Notes under the pieces: generated by a model
Databases searched by the model: none
What the model was told of the DNA's origin: nothing
Seen by the model: the letters and a program-made list of their open reading frames with translations, nothing else
Assembly (NCBI RefSeq): GCF_009834125.1
Contig: NZ_CP047146.1
Span: 1,543,501-1,607,500, forward strand
DNA from: Streptomyces sp. GS7
GTDB taxonomy: Bacteria; Actinomycetota; Actinomycetes; Streptomycetales; Streptomycetaceae
DNA length: 64,000 nt
Direction: 5' to 3'
Shown: piece by piece, positions 56,995-64,000 of the stretch
How positions within the stretch are numbered: position 1 is the stretch's first letter
Layout: every line of letters begins with the position of its first letter
Program-made: the position numbers and the translations under genes

Positions 56995-57576
56995 CTAGCC
57001 CTGCAGCCCCCGCATCACCAGGTCGCGGACCGCCTCGAAGTCGGCGGTGATCTCCGGGCGGGACCACTCCGCGGCGTAACACGGGTCGTGGAAACGGCCG
57101 GTGGCGGCGAAGACGGCGTGAGCGGTGGTGGTGGGGGAGGGGGCGCGGAAGGCGCCCTCGGCGACGCCGGCCTCGATGATCGTGGCGAGCTGGGATTCGA
57201 GGTCGGTGACATGGCGGTCGACGACACCGCCGCTCTCGCCGATCAACGTCATGTACGTGGCGAAGAGTTCGGGGTCGTCGCCGGCCTTGTGGCGCTTCGC
57301 CTCGAAGAGGGTCGCGAGCCAGCGGCGCAGCCGGTCGTCGGCCGGGCCCTCGTCCCTGACGATGGTCGCGAGCTGCTCGCTCGTACGGTCCAGCCAGCGC
57401 GCCGTGACGGCCTCCCGCAGCGCCGTCTTCGTACGGAAGTGGCGGTAGACGCTGCCGTGACTGACGCCCAGGGCGCGCGCGACGTCGACCACGGTGGCCT
57501 TGGCCGGGCCGTAACGGCGCAGCACCTCCTCGGTGGCTTCGAGGATGCGCTCGGGGGTCAACGTCTCGGGGGGCAT
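56995..57576 (-). CDS. TetR family transcriptional regulator
   Basis: A 193-residue TetR repressor. HTH residues 25-45: ATVVDVARALGVSHGSVYRHF. The C-terminal ligand domain has no recognisable family beyond TetR_C. The start ATG 57576 (MPPETLTPERIL) is preferred; an in-frame upstream ATG at 57690 adds a proline-rich stretch encoded by repetitive DNA. It has no clear divergent partner; the nearest operator-like palindrome is at 59780, upstream of the aldo/keto reductase. Confidence 0.86.
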   Translation of the reverse strand: MPPETLTPERILEATEEVLRRYGPAKATVVDVARALGVSHGSVYRHFRTKTALREAVTARWLDRTSEQLATIVRDEGPADDRLRRWLATLFEAKRHKAGDDPELFATYMTLIGESGGVVDRHVTDLESQLATIIEAGVAEGAFRAPSPTTTAHAVFAATGRFHDPCYAAEWSRPEITADFEAVRDLVMRGLQG

Positions 57577-58712
57577 GAAACGGGCCGGCCTTTCGGGGAG
57601 GGGAGGGGGCGGAAGGGGTGGTGGCGGGGTGGAAGGGGCGGTGGCGGCGGAGACATCGACGGGTAACCGCGGGCGCCCGGTGGTGGGCAACCCGGCAGGT
57701 GTCCAGTGGTGGGCAACCCGGCGGTGTCCAGTGGTGGGCAGCTGGCTGGTGCCCGACCTGGGGTTCGTCTTGGTTCTCTACGGACGGTACCCGTGATGCT
57801 CTCTTCCCGGGGGCCTCCCCCTCCCCCCCCCCACCCCTCCCCCTCGCGTATGCGTCGGCACACGGGCTCGCGTGCGCCTGGGCGTGAGCCCGTGTGCGCC
57901 TCGGCACGAGCTCGCGTGCGCCCTGGCACGAGCCCGCGTGTGCCCCGGCAGGAACACCAGCTAACGAACACCAGCCAACGAACACCAGCCACGGCCCCCC
58001 GGCTCGAAGTCCGGCCCCGGAGCGCGGCGGGCCCGATTCCCAGGCACGGCCCCCCGGGCTCGAACTCCGGCCTCGGAGCGCGCCGGGCTCGAATCCCGGT
58101 CACGGAGCCCCAAGGCATGAACTCCGGCCGCGGAGTCCCGGCTCGAACCTCGGTCATGGAGCCCCAAGGGACGAACTCGAACTCCAGCCACGGAGCCCGG
58201 GTTTGAACTCCGGCCCCGCGCCCCGCGTCCACCCCCTCGGCCCGAGCCCCGCGTCCGCCCCCCCGGCCGCGGAGTGCCGGAGCACGAACCCCGACCGTCG
58301 GAGGCTCAGAGCGCGCCCCCCGGCCGCGGAGGCCCAAGGTACGGACTCCGGGCGGGACTCCCCGTTCCGCGCTTCGGGCGGGCCATCGAGAGTCGGCAGG
58401 TGCGTCGCTTGCGGAGCCACCGGCTGTCCGGCTGTCACCGACGGCCACCGACGGCCACCGACGGCCACCGACGGCCACCGACGGCCACCGACGGCCACCG
58501 CGGCCGTCGGCAGGCGGCTCGTTTGCCGGGCGTGGCCGTCGGCAGCTGATGCCTTGCCGGTGGGACCGTGAGTGGCAGGCGGTCGGCGGGGCGTGAGTGG
58601 CGAACTGTCGGCGGATGCGTTGGCGTTGCCCCGTGGTTTTCCGCTCGCCGCGGGCCGGGTGCCCGGCAGGGTGGCGTTCGTCGTCCGCCTCTCGATGTCG
58701 CTCCGCCCGCGG
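57577..58712. repeat. 1.1-kb non-coding region of tandem and degenerate repeats
   Basis: Contains in order about 2.5 copies of GGTGTCCAGTGGTGGGCAAC-type units (57680-57742), GCACGAGCTCGCGTGCGCC-type 28-30 bp units (57855-57950), three copies of GAACACCAGCCAAC (57951-57990), many CCGGCTCGAACTCCGG-like units to 58330, and the exact 10-mer array at 58441-58500. Open frames on both strands exist but show repeat-driven composition and no known domain, so no gene is called. Confidence 0.75.
58441..58500. repeat. Six exact copies of a 10-bp repeat ACGGCCACCG
   Basis: 58441-58500 is exactly six consecutive ACGGCCACCG units with degenerate flanks. Period 10 bp is one helical turn. Confidence 0.95.
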
Positions 58713-59717
58713 TCAGTGTTCGCTGTCCAAGTGGGCCATCTGGGCTGCCGGGTAGCGGTCGCCGGCTGCGGCGCCGGCGGGGATGGCCTGCTCGATGGCG
58801 GTCAGATCACCGGTGTCCAGGGTGACGTCCAGGGCGCCGAGGGCCTCGGTGAGGCGGTCGCGGCGGCGGGCGCCGACCAGGGGGACGATGTCCTCGCCGC
58901 GGGAGAGGACCCAGGCGATGGCGGTCTGGGCGACCGAGACGCCCTTCTGGTCGGCGATCTTGCGGAGTGCGTCCACCAGGTCGAGGTTGCGATCCAGGTT
59001 GTCGCCCTGGAAGCGCGGCGACATCCCGCGGAAGTCATTGGCGGCGAGCTTGCGGTCACGGGTGAAGTGGCCGCTGATCAGGCCGCGGGAGAGCACTCCG
59101 TAGGCGGTGATGCCGATGCCCAGTTCGCGGGCGGTGGGGAGGATCGCGTCCTCGATGCCGCGGGAGAGGAGGGAGTACTCGATCTGGAGGTCGGCGATCG
59201 GGGCGACGGCGGCGGCCCGGCGCAGAGTGTCCGCGCCCACCTCGGAGAGGCCGATGTGGCGGACGTGGCCGGCCTGGACCAGCTCGGCGATGGCGCCGAT
59301 GGTCTCCTCGATCGGGACCTCGGGGTCGACACGGGCGATCCGGTAGATGTCGATGTGGTCGGTGCCCAGGCGCTGGAGGGAGTACGCGGCGAAGTTCTTC
59401 ACCGCGGCGGGTCGGCCGTCATAGCCGCTGAAGCCGCCCTCGACGGTGCGCAGGGCGCCGAACTTGACGCTGGTCAGGGCCTTTTCGCGGGCGGCGGCGG
59501 GGGCCGTCCGCAGGGCTTCGTTGATGAGGAGTTCGTTGTGGCCCATGCCGTAGAAGTCGCCGGTGTCGAGGAGGGTGATGCCGGCGTCGAGGGCGGCGTG
59601 GATGGTGGCGAGGGATTCGGCGCGGTCGCTGTCGCCGTAGAGGGCGGACATGCCCATGCAGCCGAGGCCGAGGGCGGAGGTCTGCGGGCCGGTGGTGCCG
59701 AGGGTGCGGGTCTGCAC
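58713..59717 (-). CDS. Aldo/keto reductase
   Basis: A 334-residue TIM-barrel oxidoreductase. Asp and Tyr in LLDTGDFYGMGHNE, Lys in LTSVKFGALR. The position of the catalytic His reads IDIYRIARVDP, with no His, a variation known in some bacterial AKR groups. VPLVGARRRDRLTEAL binds NADPH. It is oriented away from 59780, where a perfect 10-bp-arm palindrome forms the likely operator. Confidence 0.88.
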   Translation of the reverse strand: MQTRTLGTTGPQTSALGLGCMGMSALYGDSDRAESLATIHAALDAGITLLDTGDFYGMGHNELLINEALRTAPAAAREKALTSVKFGALRTVEGGFSGYDGRPAAVKNFAAYSLQRLGTDHIDIYRIARVDPEVPIEETIGAIAELVQAGHVRHIGLSEVGADTLRRAAAVAPIADLQIEYSLLSRGIEDAILPTARELGIGITAYGVLSRGLISGHFTRDRKLAANDFRGMSPRFQGDNLDRNLDLVDALRKIADQKGVSVAQTAIAWVLSRGEDIVPLVGARRRDRLTEALGALDVTLDTGDLTAIEQAIPAGAAAGDRYPAAQMAHLDSEH

Positions 59718-59755
59718 GGCGTGCTCCTGGGGGGAGGGATGGCGGGTGGCTGGTT

Positions 59756-59811
59756 CAGCCGTGCCTCAACCATGACATGACGGCTGACAGATTTCAATAT
59801 TTGTCAGCCGT
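59756..59811. promoter_or_regulatory. Palindromic operator upstream of aldo/keto reductase
   Basis: Perfect arms ACGGCTGACA (59780-59789) and TGTCAGCCGT (59802-59811) with a 12-bp AT-rich spacer; an extra half-site CAGCCGT at 59756-59762 pairs with the left arm too. Typical of TetR or MarR repressors. No regulator gene is directly adjacent. Confidence 0.65.
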
Positions 59812-59888
59812 GAGGGTGGGGGGTGGTGGGGGAGGGGTGGGGGAGCGGGCCGTGGGGAGGGGGCCGTGGGGAGGGGGCGGTGCGGGCC

Positions 59889-61343
59889 TCAGTGCAGGGT
59901 GCGGGGGAGGCGGAGGCCGAGCAGGGTCGTGCCGAGGACGATCAGGAGCTGGGCCAGTACGGCGGCGAGCAGGGCGTCGCGGATGCCGGCGGCGGGGAGC
60001 AGGGCGAGGAAGAGGGTGCCCAGCGTGGCCACGCCGAGGGCGAGACCGGACTGCTGCGTGGTGACCATGACGCCGCCGCCCACGCCCGCCTGCGCCACCG
60101 GCAGTTCGCTCAGCACGATCCGCATCAGGACCGGCAGCAGCAGGCCCTGCCCGAAGCCCAGCACCGTCATGCTCGGAGCCAGTTCCATGACCGGGATGTG
60201 CGGCCAGTCGGCGTGGACGGTCAGGGCCAGGGCGAGCAGCCCGGCGCTCTGGAGCAGTGAGCCGGTGATCACCACTCGCCGGCCGAAGCGCTGAACCAGC
60301 CGCGGGCCGGCCAGCGAGGCGAGGAAGTAGGCGAGGCAGAGTGGGGCGAGCGAGACGCCGGCGGCGAGCGGGCCGTAGCGCAGGCCGGTCTGGAGGGCCA
60401 CCGCCACCACGAACATGAAGCCGCCGAAGCCGACGGAGAACGGGATCATCATGGACAGGCCGCTGTGGACGGAGGGGATGCGGAGAAGGGACGGCGGTAC
60501 GAGGGGGGTGCGGCCGGTCCGCTCGGCACGGCGCTCGACGGCGATGAACGCGGCGGCCGAGAACGGGAAGACCGCCAGCAGCAGCCAGGACCACACGGGC
60601 CAGCCGGCGGCGCGGCCCTCGGTGAGCGGCAGCAGCAGGGCGATCAGGGAGGTGGCGAGCAGCGCGGTGCCGGGGCCGTCGACGCGGGTGGGGTGCGGGG
60701 ACCGGGTCTCGGGGACCGTGCGGGCCGCCAGCAGCCAGGCCACCACGGCGATCGGGACGTTCACCAGGAACACCGCGCGCCAGCCGGTGCCGGCCAGGTC
60801 GACCGAGACCAGCAGCCCGCCGAGCACCTGGCCGAGGGCGCTGGAGACGCCGGCCGTGCCGCCGTAGAGGCTGACGGCCTTGGCGCGCCGCTTGCCGGTG
60901 GTGGTGGCCTGGATGGTGGCCAGTACCTGCGGCAGCAGCAGGGCGGCGGCCGCGCCCTGGGCGACCCGGGCGATCACCAACGTCCAGGCGTCGGGGGCCA
61001 GTCCGCAGGCGAGTGAGGTGAGACCGAAGGTGGCAAGGCCCCAGAGGAACAGTCGACGCCGGCCGGCGATGTCGCCGATCCGTCCGCCGAGGACGAGCAT
61101 CGTGGCGTAGGCGACCCCGTAGCCGGCGACCACCATTTCCAGCAGCGCGGGACCCGCCCGCAGGTCGTGGTCGATGGTCGGCAGGGCCACGTTGACGATA
61201 AAGAAGTCGATCATCGGGAGGGCCGCGCCCAGGAGGACGGTCAGCAGGCCCAGGGGGGTGAGCAGCGGGGTCGCCGCCGAACTGTGCCGGGCGGTGGTGG
61301 TGGGCGCCGCCGGGGTGGTGCTCTGTATCTGGGTTTCGGTCAC
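59889..61343 (-). CDS. MFS transporter, DHA2-like drug exporter
   Basis: A 484-residue major facilitator with about 14 hydrophobic segments. The N-terminal part carries DFFIVNVALPTIDHDL (motif D1), the loop GGRIGDIAGRRRLFLWG (motif A), and RVAQGAAAALLLPQVLA, typical of DHA2 multidrug exporters. Start GTG 61343. Divergent from an XRE regulator gene with an operator-like repeat between, so drug-inducible control is likely. No other transporter subunits are linked. Confidence 0.88.
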   Translation of the reverse strand: MTETQIQSTTPAAPTTTARHSSAATPLLTPLGLLTVLLGAALPMIDFFIVNVALPTIDHDLRAGPALLEMVVAGYGVAYATMLVLGGRIGDIAGRRRLFLWGLATFGLTSLACGLAPDAWTLVIARVAQGAAAALLLPQVLATIQATTTGKRRAKAVSLYGGTAGVSSALGQVLGGLLVSVDLAGTGWRAVFLVNVPIAVVAWLLAARTVPETRSPHPTRVDGPGTALLATSLIALLLPLTEGRAAGWPVWSWLLLAVFPFSAAAFIAVERRAERTGRTPLVPPSLLRIPSVHSGLSMMIPFSVGFGGFMFVVAVALQTGLRYGPLAAGVSLAPLCLAYFLASLAGPRLVQRFGRRVVITGSLLQSAGLLALALTVHADWPHIPVMELAPSMTVLGFGQGLLLPVLMRIVLSELPVAQAGVGGGVMVTTQQSGLALGVATLGTLFLALLPAAGIRDALLAAVLAQLLIVLGTTLLGLRLPRTLH

Positions 61344-61372
61344 GCAGTCGATGATCGTGGTCGGCTCAGACG

Positions 61373-61400
61373 GGTACCAGAGTGTCGTTATCCTGGTATC
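61373..61400. promoter_or_regulatory. Operator candidate between MFS and XRE regulator genes
   Basis: Arms GGTACCAG (61373-61380) and CTGGTATC (61393-61400) with 12 bp between, seven of eight positions complementary; a third half-site CCTGG at 61408-61412. Located in the 101-bp divergent region. Confidence 0.55.
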
Positions 61401-61444
61401 AGCACTACCTGGCAACTGTCTGGGCTCTGCGGCAGGCTGGACGC

Positions 61445-62464
61445 ATGAGTCTGGATGCGACGGATGTGGCAGCGGCGGCGGGACCGGGCACCGTCTCGGA
61501 CGTGACAACCGTCCCGGATGTGACCACAGTCTCGGATGCGGCCGCCGTCCGGGATGTGGCGGGGTCGCAGAGTGCCACACGTGGCGGGGCCGGCGCAGCC
61601 CCCCGGGCCGGCGGCGCCCCGCGCGCCGGCGACGCGATCCGGCGGGCGGAGCTGGCCGCGTTCCTGCGCAGCCGCCGGGAGCGGATCACCCCCGAGCAGG
61701 TCGGCCTGCCGCGCGGCAGCCGCCGCCGCACTCCCGGGCTGCGCCGCGAGGAGGTCGCGCATCTCGGCGCGGTCGGCGTGACCTGGTACACCTGGCTCGA
61801 ACAGGGCCGGGACATCCACGTCTCGCCGCAGGTGCTGGACGCGGTGGCCCGCGCGCTGCTGCTGGACCGCGCCGAGCGCAGCCACCTCTTCGCGCTCGCC
61901 GGGGCGATCGACCCGCTGCCGGGCAAGGAGTGCACGGGCGTGCCGCTGGCGCTGCGGCAGATCCTGCACCAACTCGCGCCGTTCCCCGCGGTGGTGCAGA
62001 ACAGCCGGTTCGACATCCTCGCCTACAACCGCACGTACGGGCAGCTGATGTGCGACCTCGACGCGCTGCCCGAGGAGGACCGCAACTGCATGTGGCTGGC
62101 GTTCACCCACCCCGGGTGGCGGGCCGCGCTCGTCGACCGGGAGGCGACGATCCGGACGATGACCGCCAAGTTCCGCGCCTCGATGGCCGAGCACGTCGCG
62201 GAGCCCGCGTGGAAGGCGCTGGTGACGAGGCTGACCGAGGCGTCGCCGGAGTTCCGGGAGATCTGGGCGCAGCACGAGGTCGAGCGCCAGGCGAGCGCCC
62301 TCAAGGTCTTCCGGCACCCGGAGGTCGGCGTGCTCCAGCTGACCGGGACGAATCTGTGGACGGGGCCGAATCCCGGGCCGAAGGTGCTGGTGTACGCCCC
62401 GGTCGACGAGGTGTCGCGGGAGCGGCTGGAGCGGTTGGAGAGGCTGGCGCTCGCCCAGGGGTGA
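61445..62464 (+). CDS. XRE-family regulator with MmyB-like ligand-binding domain
   Basis: A 339-residue regulator. The first 65 residues are low complexity with a 6-residue repeat (TVSDVT, TVPDVT, TVSDAA, AVRDVA). Then an HTH (PGLRREEVAHLGAVGVTWYTWLEQGRD region, LRREEVA being the family hallmark) and an MmyB-type ligand-binding domain (VVQNSRFDILAYNRTY, CMWLAFTHPGWR). Regulators of this type often control a divergently encoded transporter or oxidoreductase. ATG 61445 gives the start; the low-complexity head suggests the real start could be downstream, near 61630. Confidence 0.85.
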   Translation: MSLDATDVAAAAGPGTVSDVTTVPDVTTVSDAAAVRDVAGSQSATRGGAGAAPRAGGAPRAGDAIRRAELAAFLRSRRERITPEQVGLPRGSRRRTPGLRREEVAHLGAVGVTWYTWLEQGRDIHVSPQVLDAVARALLLDRAERSHLFALAGAIDPLPGKECTGVPLALRQILHQLAPFPAVVQNSRFDILAYNRTYGQLMCDLDALPEEDRNCMWLAFTHPGWRAALVDREATIRTMTAKFRASMAEHVAEPAWKALVTRLTEASPEFREIWAQHEVERQASALKVFRHPEVGVLQLTGTNLWTGPNPGPKVLVYAPVDEVSRERLERLERLALAQG

Positions 62465-62481
62465 GCGCGCCCGGCCGCGGG

Positions 62482-63939
62482 TCAGGACTCCGCGCCCGCC
62501 CGGCTGTGCCCGCGGGCCGTCCCGTTCTCGAAGAGCGCCGCGGTGCGCCGGGCGGTGGCGCGTGCCCAGCGGCCGGTGGTCAGGGCGCCGAGGAGGAGGA
62601 TCGCGGCGCCGCAGCCGGTGATGATCCACCAGACGGGGCGGCCGGCGGCGAGGAAGGCGGCGGGGGTGGCGCCGAGATGCGCCCCGCCGGCCAGGACGGC
62701 GCCGATCACCGCGACGCCCAGCGACTGCCCGACCTGCCGGCTGGTGGAGGCCACCGCCGCCGCCACGCCGGCCTGCGCGCGCGGCATACCGGACACCGCG
62801 GTGTTCGTGATCGGGGCGTTGACCAGGCCGAATCCGATGCCGAAGAGGACGTAGCCGGTGAGCAGCAGGGCGCTGGTCGACGGGGCGTCGAAGGCGGCGA
62901 AGAGCAGGCCGCTGGCGGCCATCGCCGTACCGGCCAGCAGCAGCGGCAGCCGGGCGCCGCGGCCGGCGACCAGGCGTCCGGAGAGCGGGGCGAAGACCAG
63001 GGTCATCCCGGCCATGGGGAGCATGTAGAGGCCGGCTTCCAGGGCGGACAGGCCGCGGATGTTCTGGAGGTAGAGGGTGTTGACGAAGAGGAAGCCGCCG
63101 AGCGCGGCGAAGGCGCAGACGGCTGTGACGGTGGCGCCGGCGAACGGGACGCTGTGGAAGAACCGCAGGTCGATGAGGGGTTCGCGGCGGCGGCGCTCGT
63201 AGCCGACGAGGGCCGCGAGGGAGGCCGCGGCCACCAGCACGAACGAGAGGATCTCCGGGGAGGTCCAGCCGGTCTCCGGAGCCTGGATGATCGCGTACGT
63301 CAGGGAGCCGAGCAGCGCGATCACCAGCAGCTGGCCCACCGCGTCGACCCGGCGGGGCCTGGGGGCGCGGGACTCCGGGACGTACCGCAGGGTGAGGAAC
63401 AGCGCCAGGGCGCCGATCGGGACGTTGATCCAGAAGATCGACCGCCAGCCGACGTTCTGCACCAGCAGCCCGCCGATCACCGGCCCGGCCGCCATGCTGA
63501 TGCCGACCACGCCGCCCCACACCCCGATGGCGCGGGCCCGCTCCCGGGGGTCGGTGAAGGTGTTGGTGATGATCGACATGGCGACGGGGTTGAGCATCGA
63601 CCCGCCGACCGCCTGCACCATCCGGAAGACCACCAGCCATTCCAGTCCGGGCGCCAGGCTGCACAGCAGCGAGCCGATCGCGAAGACCACCAGCCCGACG
63701 GTGAAGATCCGGCGGCGGCCGAGGCGGTCCGCCGTCGAGCCGGACAGCATCAGCAGCGACGCCAGGACCAGGGTGTAGGCGTCGATCGTCCACTGCATCC
63801 CGGAGACCGAGGCACCCAGCTCGCGCTGCATCGTCGGCAGCGCGACGTTCAGGATGGTGCTGTCGAGGCTGACGATCAGCAGGCTCAGGCAGCAGATCGC
63901 CAGGACCAGCAGACGGCGACGGCGGCTGACGACAGGCAT
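62482..63939 (-). CDS. MFS transporter, DHA2 family drug exporter
   Basis: A 485-residue 14-segment major facilitator with DSTILNVALPTMQREL, SGSTADRLGRRRIFTVG, MVQAVGGSMLNPVAMSIIT and the DHA2-typical GVWGGVVGISMAAGPVIGGLL. It should expel hydrophobic drugs by proton antiport. It converges on the XRE regulator gene (18 bp gap). Its start ATG 63939 is preceded by a short AT-rich stretch TTGAACGCTACAAC on the top strand that may hold a promoter or operator. Confidence 0.9.
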   Translation of the reverse strand: MPVVSRRRRLLVLAICCLSLLIVSLDSTILNVALPTMQRELGASVSGMQWTIDAYTLVLASLLMLSGSTADRLGRRRIFTVGLVVFAIGSLLCSLAPGLEWLVVFRMVQAVGGSMLNPVAMSIITNTFTDPRERARAIGVWGGVVGISMAAGPVIGGLLVQNVGWRSIFWINVPIGALALFLTLRYVPESRAPRPRRVDAVGQLLVIALLGSLTYAIIQAPETGWTSPEILSFVLVAAASLAALVGYERRRREPLIDLRFFHSVPFAGATVTAVCAFAALGGFLFVNTLYLQNIRGLSALEAGLYMLPMAGMTLVFAPLSGRLVAGRGARLPLLLAGTAMAASGLLFAAFDAPSTSALLLTGYVLFGIGFGLVNAPITNTAVSGMPRAQAGVAAAVASTSRQVGQSLGVAVIGAVLAGGAHLGATPAAFLAAGRPVWWIITGCGAAILLLGALTTGRWARATARRTAALFENGTARGHSRAGAES

Positions 63940-64000
63940 GGTTGAACGCTACAACGATCCCGGCCGGACGTCCCCGGCGGGGCGGTTCGCCGGGTGCGGG

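Noticed and set aside
57894..58571. Frames on both strands across the repeat region
   Set aside because: Composition follows the DNA repeats; no domain, no ribosome site, similar frames exist on both strands.

Overview
The window is chromosomal DNA of a very GC-rich actinomycete, almost certainly a Streptomyces. The evidence is third-position G/C throughout, GTG starts, a conservon (cvnA-F) with paired P450s, a mycothiol-dependent dehydrogenase, HrcA/CIRCE control, XRE/DUF397 pairs, and a core gene order typical of Streptomyces: hemW-hrcA-dnaJ-rsmE, phoH-ybeY-corC-cda-era, leuA, recO-uppS-zur-znu-glyS. No rRNA, tRNA or CRISPR array was seen.

Layout. 0-5 kb: the 3' part of an acyl-CoA synthetase, a HATPase/GAF/SpoIIE phosphatase, and an intact IS481-family element that landed exactly on the phosphatase stop codon. 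5-15 kb: core genes hemW, DUF1876, DUF3097 and an MBL enzyme, then a CIRCE-controlled hrcA-dnaJ-nmo-rsmE operon closed by a strong terminator, then OsmC, HIT and RNase Z. 15-19.3 kb: a secreted acid phosphatase, glucarate dehydratase, and a formaldehyde-detoxification pair (mycothiol dehydrogenase plus MBL hydrolase).

19.38-27.21 kb is a 7.8-kb Tn3-family transposon with 33-38 bp terminal inverted repeats. Its tnpA is dead (a nonsense codon plus an internal deletion/frameshift), while tnpR and a res-like region look intact. The cargo is unusual: a PadR winged helix fused to a SAM methyltransferase, divergent across a near-perfect palindrome from a Z-prenyl diphosphate synthase of the Rv1086 type, followed by a GNAT acetyltransferase and a MerR regulator, with a decayed IS256 relic next to tnpR. 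I regard this as the most likely undescribed accessory system in the window, possibly for polyprenyl/terpenoid chemistry or envelope-lipid tolerance. That function is inference only.

27-36 kb: a GH4 glycosidase and PfkB kinase pair, then the phoH-ybeY-corC cluster, a 167-bp truncated copy of the same IS481 element in opposite orientation beside a long hairpin, a cytidine-deaminase-like protein without its zinc motifs, an aldo/keto reductase and era. Between convergent era and a GH1 beta-glucosidase almost the whole 540 bp folds into one long imperfect inverted repeat with nested hairpins.

38-49 kb: a protealysin-like M4 peptidase with its emfourin-type inhibitor, leuA preceded by a leucine-rich leader peptide, a TerB-like protein, and a six-gene conservon (histidine-kinase-like ATPase, roadblock, DUF742, GTPase, CYP157-like P450 lacking ExxR, CYP154-like P450), then an XRE regulator with a tandem DUF397 partner.

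50-64 kb: recO, uppS, zur and znuBCA with a Zur box, glyS, a TetR regulator, about 1.1 kb of non-coding tandem repeats, an aldo/keto reductase with a palindromic operator, and an MFS exporter / XRE regulator / MFS exporter group at the end.
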